Part shown: positions 49,891-62,472 of the stretch, in pieces | Layout: each line of letters starts with the position of its first letter | Position numbering within the stretch: position 1 is the first letter of the stretch | Assembly (NCBI GenBank): GCA_022496805.1 | Contig: CM040089.1 | Span: 41,338,372 to 41,402,371, forward strand | Source: Pohlia nutans | Lineage: Eukaryota; Streptophyta; Bryopsida; Bryales; Mniaceae | Reading direction: 5' to 3' | DNA length: 64,000 nucleotides | Made by a program: the position numbers and the translations under genes | The notes under the pieces: model-generated | What the model was told of the DNA's origin: nothing | Database searches by the model: none | Seen by the model: the letters and a program-made list of their open reading frames with translations, nothing else

Positions 49891-52299
49891 GTGGAATGTG
49901 AGGATATAGTCAACTAAATAGTGATTTGAAGGCTCAATTTCTAACACGCTAGGATTGAGAGTCAAAGCATTCTCACCCATGCACGCTAGGACTAACTCTC
50001 TGAAATTAATCATCTATATTTGAAGGGCCCTTGCACTCACACTCCCCCACCCTTGCACGCCCCTCACATATCAAAAGTGCGCATCAAATAGTCAATGGAC
50101 CAATCACAAGTAGAATGTGAGGATATAGTCAACTAAATAGTGATTTGAAGGCTCAGTTTCTAACACGCTAGGGTTGACAGTTAGAGCATTCCCACCTATG
50201 CACGCTAGGACTAACTCTCTGAAATGATTCATCTATATTTGAAGAGCCGTTGCACTCACACTCCCCCACCCTTGCACGCCCCTCACATATCAAAAGTGCG
50301 CATCAAATAGTCAATGGACCAATCACAAGTAGAATGTGAGGATATAGTCAACTAAATAGTGATTTGAAGGCTGAGTTTCTAACACGCTAGGATTGAGAGT
50401 CAAAGCATTCCCACCCATGCACGCTAGGACTAACTCTCTGAAATGATTCATCTATATTTGAAGGGCCCTTGCACTCACACTCCCCCACCCTTGCACGCCC
50501 CTCACATATCAAAAGTGCGCATCAAATAGTCAATGGACCAATCACAAGTAGAATGTGAGGATATAGTCAACTAAATAGTGATTTGAAGGCTCAGTTTCTA
50601 ACACGCTAGGATTGAGAGTCAAAGCATTCTCACCCATGAACGCTAGGACTAACTCTCTGAAATTAATCATCTATATTTGAAGGGCCCTTGCACTCACACT
50701 CCCCCACCCTTGCACACCCCTCACATATCAAAAGTGCGCATCAAATAGTCAATGGACCAATCACAAGTAGAATGTGAGGATATAGTCAACTAAATAGTGA
50801 TTTGAAGGCTCAGTTTCTAACACGCTAGGATTGACAGTTAGAGCATTCCCACCCATGCACGCTAGGACTAACTCTCTGAAATTATTCATCTATATTTGAA
50901 GGGCCCTTGCACTCACACACCCCCACCCTTGCACGCCCCTCACATATCAAAAATGCGCATCAAATAGTCAATGGACCAATCTGAAGTAGAATGTGAGGAT
51001 ATAGTCAACTAAATAGTGACTTGAAGGCTCAGTTTCTAACACGCTAGGATTGAGAGTCAAAGCATTCCCACCCATGCACGCTAGGACTAACTCTCTGAAA
51101 TGATTCATCTATATTTGAAGGGCCCTTGCACTCACACTCCCCCACCCTTGCACGCCCCTCACATATCAAAAGTGCGCATCAAATAGTCAATGGACCAATC
51201 ACAAGTAGAATGTGAGGATATAGTCAACTAAATAGTGATTTGAAGGCTCAGTTTCTAACACGCTAGGATTGAGAGTCAAAGCATTCCCACCCATGCACGC
51301 TAGGACTAACTCTCTGAAATGATTCATCTATATTTGAAGAGCCGTTGCACTCACACTCCCCCACCCTTGCACGCCCCTCACATATCAAAAGTGCGCATCA
51401 AATAGTCAATGGACCAATCACAAGTAGAATGTGAGGATATAGTCAACTAAATAGTGATTTGAAGGCTCAGTTTCTAACACAATAGGATTGAGAGTCAAAG
51501 CATTCCCACCCATGCACGCTAGGACTAACTCTCTGAAATGATTCATCTATATTTGAAGGGCCCTTGCACTCACACTCCCCCACCCTTGCACGCCCCTCAC
51601 ATATCAAAAGTGCGCATCAAATAGTCAATGGACCAATCACAAGTAGAATGTGAGGATATAGTCAACTAAATAGTGATTTGAAGGCTCAGTTTCTAACACG
51701 CTAGGATTGAAAGTCAAAGCATTCCAACCCATGCACGCTAGGACGAACTCTCTGAAATGATTCATCTATATTTGAAGGGCCGTTGCACTCACACTCCCCC
51801 ACCCTTGCACGCCCCTCACATATCAAAAGTGCGCATCAAATAGTCAATGGACCAATCACAAGTAGAATGTGAGGATATAGTCAACTAAATAGTGATTTGA
51901 AGGCTCAGTTTCTAACACGCTAGGATTGACAGTTAGAGCATTCCCACCCATGCACGCTAGGACTAACTCTCTGAAATTATTCATCTATATTTGAAGGGCC
52001 GTTGCACTCACACACCCCCACCCTTGCACGCCCCTCACATATCAAAAATGCGCATCAAATAGTCAATGGACCAATCTGAAGTAGAATGTGAGGATATAGT
52101 CAACTAAATAGTGATTTGAAGGCTCAGTTTCTAACACGCTAGGATTGAAAGTCAAAGCATTCCCACCCATGCACGCTAGGACGAACTCTCTGAAATGATT
52201 CATCTATATTTGAAGGGCCGTTGCACTCACACTCCCCCACCCTTGCACGCCCCTCACATATCAAAAGTGCGCATCAAATAGTCAATGGACCAATCACAA
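49891..52299 (+). repeat. 11-unit higher-order repeat, copy 4
   Basis: AACGCT is at 50639 and CCAACCC at 51724. The derived TAGTGACTTG (51020) is shared with copy 5 (53429) but absent from copy 3, so copies 4 and 5 are closest relatives. Confidence 0.88.
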
Positions 52300-54708
52300 G
52301 TGGAATGTGAGGATATAGTCAACTAAATAGTGATTTGAAGGCTCAATTTCTAACACGCTAGGATTGAGAGTCAAAGCATTCTCACCCATGCACGCTAGGA
52401 CTAACTCTCTGAAATTAATCATCTATATTTGAAGGGCCCTTGCACTCACACTCCCCCACCCTTGCACGCCCCTCACATATCAAAAGTGCGCATCAAATAG
52501 TCAATGGACCAATCACAAGTAGAATGTGAGGATATAGTCAACTAAATAGTGATTTGAAGGCTCAGTTTCTAACACGCTAGGGTTGACAGTTAGAGCATTC
52601 CCACCTATGCACGCTAGGACTAACTCTCTGTAATGATTCATCTATATTTGAAGAGCCGTTGCACTCACACTCCCCCACCCTTGCACGCCCCTCACATATC
52701 AAAAGTGCGCATCAAATAGTCAATGGACCAATCACAAGTAGAATGTGAGGATATAGTCAACTAAATAGTGATTTGAAGGCTGAGTTTCTAACACGCTAGG
52801 ATTGAGAGTCAAAGCATTCCCACCCATGCACGCTAGGACTAACTCTCTGAAATGATTCATCTATATTTGAAGGGCCCTTGCACTCACACTCCCCCACCCT
52901 TGCACGCCCCTCACATATCAAAAGTGCGCATCAAATAGTCAATGGACCAATCACAAGTAGAATGTGAGGATATAGTCAACTAAATAGTGATTTGAAGGCT
53001 CAGTTTCTAACACGCTAGGATTGAGAGTCAAAGCATTCTCACCCATGAACGCTAGGACTAACTCTCTGAAATTAATCATCTATATTTGAAGGGCCCTTGC
53101 ACTCACACTCCCCCACCCTTGCACACCCCTCACATATCAAAAGTGCGCATCAAATAGTCAATGGACCAATCACAAGTAGAATGTGAGGATATAGTCAACT
53201 AAATAGTGATTTGAAGGCTCAGTTTCTAACACGCTAGGATTGACAGTTAGAGCATTCCCACCCATGCACGCTAGGACTAACTCTCTGAAATTATTCATCT
53301 ATATTTGAAGGGCCCTTGCACTCACACACCCCCACCCTTGCACGCCCCTCACATATCAAAAATGCGCATCAAATAGTCAATGGACCAATCTGAAGTAGAA
53401 TGTGAGGATATAGTCAACTAAATAGTGACTTGAAGGCTCAGTTTCTAACACGCTAGGATTGAGAGTCAAAGCATTCCCACCCATGCACGCTAGGACTAAC
53501 TCTCTGAAATGATTCATCTATATTTGAAGGGCCCTTGCACTCACACTCCCCCACCCTTGCACGCCCCTCACATATCAAAAGTGCGCATCAAATAGTCAAT
53601 GGACCAATCACAAGTAGAATGTGAGGATATAGTCAACTAAATAGTGATTTGAAGGCTCAGTTTCTAACACGCTAGGATTGAGAGTCAAAGCATTCCCACC
53701 CATGCACGCTAGGACTAACTCTCTGAAATGATTCATCTATATTTGAAGAGCCGTTGCACTCACACTCCCCCACCCTTGCACGCCCCTCACATATCAAAAG
53801 TGCGCATCAAATAGTCAATGGACCAATCACAAGTAGAATGTGAGGATATAGTCAACTAAATAGTGATTTGAAGGCTCAGTTTCTAACACAATAGGATTGA
53901 GAGTCAAAGCATTCCCACCCATGCACGCTAGGACTAACTCTCTGAAATGATTCATCTATATTTGAAGGGCCGTTGCACTCACACTCCCCCACCCTTGCAC
54001 GCCCCTCACATATCAAAAGTGCGCATCAAATAGTCAATGGACCAATCACAAGTAGAATGTGAGGATATAGTCAACTAAATAGTGATTTGAAGGCTCAGTT
54101 TCTAACACGCTAGGATTGAAAGTCAAAGCATTCCCACCCATGCACGCTAGGACGAACTCTCTGAAATGATTCATCTATATTTGAAGGGCCGTTGCACTCA
54201 CACTCCCCCACCCTTGCACGCCCCTCACATATCAAAAGTGCGCATCAAATAGTCAATGGACCAATCACAAGTAGAATGTGAGGATATAGTCAACTAAATA
54301 GTGATTTGAAGGCTCAGTTTCTAACACGCTAGGATTGACAGTTAGAGCATTCCCACCCATGCACGCTAGGACTAACTCTCTGAAATTATTCATCTATATT
54401 TGAAGGGCCGTTGCACTCACACACCCCCACCCTTGCACGCCCCTCACATATCAAAAATGCGCATCAAATAGTCAATGGACCAATCTGAAGTAGAATGTGA
54501 GGATATAGTCAACTAAATAGTGATTTGAAGGCTCAGTTTCTAACACGCTAGGATTGACAGTCAAAGCATTCCCACCCATGCACGCTAGGACTAACTCTCT
54601 GAAATGATTCATCTATATTTGAAGGGCCGTTGCACTCACACTCCCCCACCCTTGCACGCCCCTCACATATCAAAAGTGCGCATCAAATAGTCAATGGACC
54701 AATCTGAA
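52300..54708 (+). repeat. 11-unit higher-order repeat, copy 5, diverging at its end
   Basis: The copy follows copy 4 through AACGCT at 53048 and TAGTGACTTG at 53429. Its last four units then shift to other variants (GGCCGTTGC near 53970, CCCACCC instead of CCAACCC, CAATCTGAAG where AAGTGGAATG is expected). This marks the transition into the 19-unit pattern. Confidence 0.75.
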
Positions 54709-57700
54709 GTAGAATGTGAGGATATAGTCAACTAAATAGTGATTTGAAGGCTCAGTTTCTAACACGCTAGGATTGAGAGTCAAAGCATTCCCACCCATGC
54801 ACGCTAGGACTAACTCTCTGAAATGATTCATCTATATTTGAAGGGCCCTTGCACTCACACTCCCCCACCCTTGCACGCCCCTCACATATCAAAAGTGCGC
54901 ATCAAATAGTCAATGGACCAATCTGAAGTAGAATGTGAGGATATAGTCAACTAAATAGTGATTTGAAGGCTCAGTTTCTAACACGCTAGGATTGAGAGTC
55001 AAAGCATTCCCACCCATGCACGCTAGGACTAACTCTCTGAAATTATTCATCTATATTTGAAGGGCCCTTGCACTCACACTCCCCCACCCTTGCACGCCCC
55101 TCACATATCAAATGTGCGCATCAAATAGTCAATGGACCAATCACAAGTAGAATGTGAGGATATAGTCAACTAAATAGTGATTTGAAGGCTCAGTTTCTAA
55201 CACAATAGGATTGAGAGTCAAAGCATTCCCACCCATGCACGCTAGGACTAACTCTCTGAAATGATTCATCTATATTTGAAGGGCCCTTGCACTCACACTC
55301 CCCCACCCTTGCACGCCCCTCACATATCAAAAGTGCGCATCAAATAGTCAATGGACCAATCACAAGTGGAATGTGAGGATATAGTCAACTAAATAGTGAT
55401 TTGAAGGCTCAATTTCTAACACGCTAGGATTGAGAGTCAAAGCATTCTCACCCATGCAAGCTAGGACTAACTCTCTGAAATTAATCATCTATATTTGAAG
55501 GGCCCTTGCACTCACACTCCCCCACCCTTGCACGCCCCTCACATATCAAAAGTGCGCATCAAATAGTCAATGGACCAATCACAAGTAGAATGTGAGGATA
55601 TAGTCAACTAAATAGTAATTTGAAGGCTCAGTTTCTAACACGCTAGGATTGACAGTTAGAGCATTCCCACCTATGCACGCTAGGACTAACTCTCTGAAAT
55701 TATTCATCTATATTTGAAGGGCCCTTGCACTCACACTCCCCCACCCTTGCACGCCCCTCACATATCAAAAGTGCGCATCAAATAGTCAATGGACCAATCT
55801 GAAGTAGAATGTGAGGATATAGTCAACTAAATAGTGATTTGAAGGCTGAGTTTCTAACACGCTAGGATTGAGAGTCAAAGCATTCCCACCCATGCACGCT
55901 AGGACTAACTCTCTGAAATGATTCATCTATATTTGAAGGGCCCTTGCACTCACACTCCCCCACCCTTGCACGCCCCTCACATATCAAATGTGCGCATCAA
56001 ATAGTCAATGGACCAATCACAAGTAGAATGTGAGGATATAGTCAACTAAATAGTGATTTGAAGGCTCAGTTTCTAACACGCTAGGATTGAGAGTCAAAGC
56101 ATTCCCACCCTTGCACGCTAGGACTAACTCTCTGAAATGATTCATCTATATTTGAAGAGCCGTTGCACTCACAGTCCCCCACCCTTGCACGCCCCTCACA
56201 TATCAAAAGTGCGCATCAAATAGTCAATGGACCAATCACAAGTAGAATGTGAGGATATAGTCAACTAAATAGTGATTTGAAGGCTCAGTTTCTAACACGC
56301 TAGGATTGAGAGTCAAAGCATTCCCACCCATGCACGCTAGGACTAACTCTCTGAAATTAATCATCTATATTTGAAGGGCCCTTGCACTCACACTCCCCCA
56401 CCCTTGCACGCCCCTCACATATCAAAAGTGCGCATCAAATAGTCAATGGACCAATCACAAGTAGAATGTGAGGATATAGTCAACTAAATAGTGATTTGAA
56501 GGCTCAGTTTCTAACACGCTAGGATTGAGAGTCAAAGCATTCCCACCCATGCACGCTAGGACTAACTCTCTGAAATGATTCATCTATATTTGAAGGGCCG
56601 TTGCACTCACACTCCCCCACCCTTGCACGCCCCTCACATATCAAAAGTGCGCATCAAATAGTCAATGGACCAATCACAAGTAGAATGTGAGGATATAGTC
56701 AACTAAATAGTGATTTGAAGGCTCAGTTTCTAACACGCTAGGATTGACAGTTAGAGCATTCCCACCCATGCACGCTAGGACTAACTCTCTGAAATGATTC
56801 ATCTATATTTGAAGGGCCGTTGCACTCACACACCCCCACCCTTGCACGCCCCTCACATATCAAAAATGCGCATCAAATAGTCAATGGACCAATCTGAAGT
56901 AGAATGTGAGGATATAGTCAACTAAATAGTGATTTGAAGGCTCAGTTTCTAACACGCTAGGATTGACAGTCAAAGCATTCCCACCCATGCACGCTAGGAC
57001 TAACTCTCTGAAATTATTCATCTATATTTGAAGGGCCGTTGCACTCACACTCCCCCACCCTTGCACGCCCCTCACATATCAAAAGTGCGCATCAAATAGT
57101 CAATGGACCAATCTGAAGTAGAATGTGAGGATATAGTCAACTAAATAGTGATTTGAAGGCTCAGTTTCTAACACGCTAGGATTGAGAGTCAAAGCATTCC
57201 CACCCATGCACGCTAGGACTAACTCTCTGAAATGATTCATCTATATTTGAAGGGCCCTTGCACTCACACTCCCCCACCCTTGCACGCCCCTCACATATCA
57301 AAAGTGCGCATCAAATAGTCAATGGACCAATCACAAGTAGAATGTGAGGATATAGTCAACTAAATAGTGATTTGAAGGCTGAGTTTCTAACACGCTAGGA
57401 TTGAGAGTCAAAGCATTCCCACCCATGCACGCTAGGACTAACTCTCTGAAATTATTCATCTATATTTGAAGGGCCCTTGCACTCACACTCCCCCACCCTT
57501 GCACGCCCCTCACATATCAAAAGTGCGCATCAAATAGTCAATGGACCAATCACAAGTAGAATGTGAGGATATAGTCAACTAAATAGTGATTTGAAGGCTC
57601 AGTTTCTAACACGCTAGGATTGAGAGTCAAAGCATTCCCACCCATGCACGCTAGGACTAACTCTCTGAAATGATTCATCTATATTTGAAGAGCCGTTGCA

Positions 57701-58311
57701 CTCACACTCCCCCACCCTTGCACGCCCCTCACATATCAAAAGTGCGCATCAAATAGTCAATGGACCAATCACAAGTAGAATGTGAGGATAAAGTCAACTA
57801 AATAGTGATTTGAAGGCTCAGTTTCTAACACAATAGGATTGAGAGTCAAAGCATTCCCACCCATGCACGCTAGGACTAACTCTCTGAAATTATTCATCTA
57901 TATTTGAAGGGCCCTTGCACTCACACTCCCCCACCCTTGCACGCCCCTCACATATCAAAAGTGCGCATCAAATAGTCAATGGACCAATCACAAGTAGAAT
58001 GTGAGGATATAGTCAACTAAATAGTGATTTGAAGGCTCAGTTTCTAACACGCTAGGATTGAGAGTCAAAGCATTCCCACCCATGCACGCTAGGACTAACT
58101 CTCTGAAATGATTCATCTATATTTGAAGAGCCGTTGCACTCACACTCCCCCACCCTTGCACGCCCCTCACATATCAAAAGTGCGCATCAAATAGTCAATG
58201 GACCAATCACAAGTAGAATGTGAGGATATAGTCAACTAAATAGTGATTTGAAGGCTCAGTTTCTAACACGCTAGGATTGAAAGTCAAAGCATTCCCACCC
58301 ATGCACGCTAG
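54151..58311 (+). repeat. 19-unit higher-order repeat, copy 1 (4161 bp)
   Basis: Anchors repeat 4161 bp later: GGACGAAC (54151), AAGTGGAATG (55366), TAGTAATTTG (55617), CACCCTTGCACGC (56111) and GGATAAAGTC (57791). The phase is set by the GACG anchor; the true exchange point could lie anywhere in that unit. Confidence 0.85.
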
Positions 58312-61300
58312 GACGAACTCTCTGAAATGATTCATCTATATTTGAAGGGCCGTTGCACTCACACTCCCCCACCCTTGCACGCCCCTCACATATCAAAAGT
58401 GCGCATCAAATAGTCAATGGACCAATCACAAGTAGAATGTGAGGATATAGTCAACTAAATAGTGATTTGAAGGCTCAGTTTCTAACACGCTAGGATTGAC
58501 AGTTAGAGCATTCCCACCCATGCACGCTAGGACTAACTCTCTGAAATTATTCATCTATATTTGAAGGGCCGTTGCACTCACACACCCCCACCCTTGCACG
58601 CCCCTCACATATCAAAAATGCGCATCAAATAGTCAATGGACCAATCTGAAGTAGAATGTGAGGATATAGTCAACTAAATAGTGATTTGAAGGCTCAGTTT
58701 CTAACACGCTAGGATTGACAGTCAAAGCATTCCCACCCATGCACGCTAGGACTAACTCTCTGAAATGATTCATCTATATTTGAAGGGCCGTTGCACTCAC
58801 ACTCCCCCACCCTTGCACGCCCCTCACATATCAAAAGTGCGCATCAAATAGTCAATGGACCAATCTGAAGTAGAATGTGAGGATATAGTCAACTAAATAG
58901 TGATTTGAAGGCTCAGTTTCTAACACGCTAGGATTGAGAGTCAAAGCATTCCCACCCATGCACGCTAGGACTAACTCTCTGAAATGATTCATCTATATTT
59001 GAAGGGCCCTTGCACTCACACTCCCCCACCCTTGCACGCCCCTCACATATCAAAAGTGCGCATCAAATAGTCAATGGACCAATCACAAGTAGAATGTGAG
59101 GATATAGTCAACTAAATAGTGATTTGAAGGCTCAGTTTCTAACACGCTAGGATTGAGAGTCAAAGCATTCCCACCCATGCACGCTAGGACTAACTCTCTG
59201 AAATTATTCATCTATATTTGAAGGGCCCTTGCACTCACACTCCCCCACCCTTGCACGCCCCTCACATATCAAAAGTGCGCATCAAATAGTCAATGGACCA
59301 ATCACAAGTAGAATGTGAGGATATAGTCAACTAAATAGTGATTTGAAGGCTCAGTTTCTAACACAATAGGATTGAGAGTCAAAGCATTCCCACCCATGCA
59401 CGCTAGGACTAACTCTCTGAAATGATTCATCTATATTTGAAGGGCCCTTGCACTCACACTCCCCCACCCTTGCACGCCCCTCACATATCAAAAGTGCGCA
59501 TCAAATAGTCAATGGACCAATCACAAGTGGAATGTGAGGATATAGTCAACTAAATAGTGATTTGAAGGCTCAATTTCTAACACGCTAGGATTGAGAGTCA
59601 AAGCATTCTCACCCATGCAAGCTAGGACTAACTCTCTGAAATTAATCATCTATATTTGAAGGGCCCTTGCACTCACACTCCCCCACCCTTGCACGCCCCT
59701 CACATATCAAAAGTGCGCATCAAATAGTCAATGGACCAATCACAAGTAGAATGTGAGGATATAGTCAACTAAATAGTAATTTGAAGGCTCAGTTTCTAAC
59801 ACGCTAGGATTGACAGTTAGAGCATTCCCACCTATGCACGCTAGGACTAACTCTCTGAAATTATTCATCTATATTTGAAGGGCCCTTGCACTCACACTCC
59901 CCCACCCTTGCACGCCCCTCACATATCAAAAGTGCGCATCAAATAGTCAATGGACCAATCTGAAGTAGAATGTGAGGATATAGTCAACTAAATAGTGATT
60001 TGAAGGCTGAGTTTCTAACACGCTAGGATTGAGAGTCAAAGCATTCCCACCCATGCACGCTAGGACTAACTCTCTGAAATGATTCATCTATATTTGAAGG
60101 GCCCTTGCACTCACACTCCCCCACCCTTGCACGCCCCTCACATATCAAATGTGCGCATCAAATAGTCAATGGACCAATCACAAGTAGAATGTGAGGATAT
60201 AGTCAACTAAATAGTGATTTGAAGGCTCAGTTTCTAACACGCTAGGATTGAGAGTCAAAGCATTCCCACCCTTGCACGCTAGGACTAACTCTCTGAAATG
60301 ATTCATCTATATTTGAAGAGCCGTTGCACTCACACTCCCCCACCCTTGCACGCCCCTCACATATCAAAAGTGCGCATCAAATAGTCAATGGACCAATCAC
60401 AAGTAGAATGTGAGGATATAGTCAACTAAATAGTGATTTGAAGGCTCAGTTTCTAACACGCTAGGATTGAGAGTCAAAGCATTCCCACCCATGCACGCTA
60501 GGACTAACTCTCTGAAATGATTCATCTATATTTGAAGGGCCCTTGCACTCACACTCCCCCACCCTTGCACGCCCCTCACATATCAAAAGTGCGCATCAAA
60601 TAGTCAATGGACCAATCACAAGTAGAATGTGAGGATATAGTCAACTAAATAGTGATTTGAAGGCTCAGTTTCTAACACGCTAGGATTGAAAGTCAAAGCA
60701 TTCCCACCCATGCACGCTAGGACGAACTCTCTGAAATGATTCATCTATATTTGAAGGGCCGTTGCACTCACACTCCCCCACCCTTGCACGCCCCTCACAT
60801 ATCAAAAGTGCGCATCAAATAGTCAATGGACCAATCACAAGTAGAATGTGAGGATATAGTCAACTAAATAGTGATTTGAAGGCTCAGTTTCTAACACGCT
60901 AGGATTGACAGTTAGAGCATTCCCACCCATGCACGCTAGGACTAACTCTCTGAAATGATTCATCTATATTTGAAGGGCCGTTGCACTCACACACCCCCAC
61001 CCTTGCACGCCCCTCACATATCAAAAATGCGCATCAAATAGTCAATGGACCAATCTGAAGTAGAATGTGAGGATATAGTCAACTAAATAGTGATTTGAAG
61101 GCTCAGTTTCTAACACGCTAGGATTGACAGTCAAAGCATTCCCACCCATGCACGCTAGGACTAACTCTCTGAAATTATTCATCTATATTTGAAGGGCCGT
61201 TGCACTCACACTCCCCCACCCTTGCACGCCCCTCACATATCAAAAGTGCGCATCAAATAGTCAATGGACCAATCTGAAGTAGAATGTGAGGATATAGTCA

Positions 61301-62472
61301 ACTAAATAGTGATTTGAAGGCTCAGTTTCTAACACGCTAGGATTGAGAGTCAAAGCATTCCCACCCATGCACGCTAGGACTAACTCTCTGAAATGATTCA
61401 TCTATATTTGAAGGGCCCTTGCACTCACACTCCCCCACCCTTGCACGCCCCTCACATATCAAAAGTGCGCATCAAATAGTCAATGGACCAATCACAAGTA
61501 GAATGTGAGGATATAGTCAACTAAATAGTGATTTGAAGGCTGAGTTTCTAACACGCTAGGATTGAGAGTCAAAGCATTCCCACCCATGCACGCTAGGACT
61601 AACTCTCTGAAATTATTCATCTATATTTGAAGGGCCCTTGCACTCACACTCCCCCACCCTTGCACGCCCCTCACATATCAAAAGTGCGCATCAAATAGTC
61701 AATGGACCAATCACAAGTAGAATGTGAGGATATAGTCAACTAAATAGTGATTTGAAGGCTCAGTTTCTAACACGCTAGGATTGAGAGTCAAAGCATTCCC
61801 ACCCATGCACGCTAGGACTAACTCTCTGAAATGATTCATCTATATTTGAAGAGCCGTTGCACTCACACTCCCCCACCCTTGCACGCCCCTCACATATCAA
61901 AAGTGCGCATCAAATAGTCAATGGACCAATCACAAGTAGAATGTGAGGATAAAGTCAACTAAATAGTGATTTGAAGGCTCAGTTTCTAACACAATAGGAT
62001 TGAGAGTCAAAGCATTCCCACCCATGCACGCTAGGACTAACTCTCTGAAATTATTCATCTATATTTGAAGGGCCCTTGCACTCACACTCCCCCACCCTTG
62101 CACGCCCCTCACATATCAAAAGTGCGCATCAAATAGTCAATGGACCAATCACAAGTAGAATGTGAGGATATAGTCAACTAAATAGTGATTTGAAGGCTCA
62201 GTTTCTAACACGCTAGGATTGAGAGTCAAAGCATTCCCACCCATGCACGCTAGGACTAACTCTCTGAAATGATTCATCTATATTTGAAGAGCCGTTGCAC
62301 TCACACTCCCCCACCCTTGCACGCCCCTCACATATCAAAAGTGCGCATCAAATAGTCAATGGACCAATCACAAGTAGAATGTGAGGATATAGTCAACTAA
62401 ATAGTGATTTGAAGGCTCAGTTTCTAACACAATAGGATTGAGAGTCAAAGCATTCCCACCCATGCACGCTAG
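58312..62472 (+). repeat. 19-unit higher-order repeat, copy 2
   Basis: The same anchors occur at 58312, 59527, 59778, 60272 and 61952. A few substitutions separate it from copy 1: CAGTCCCCC near 56174 in copy 1 only, CAAATGTGCG near 55111 in copy 1 only, and GGACGAAC at 60721 in copy 2 only. Confidence 0.85.
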
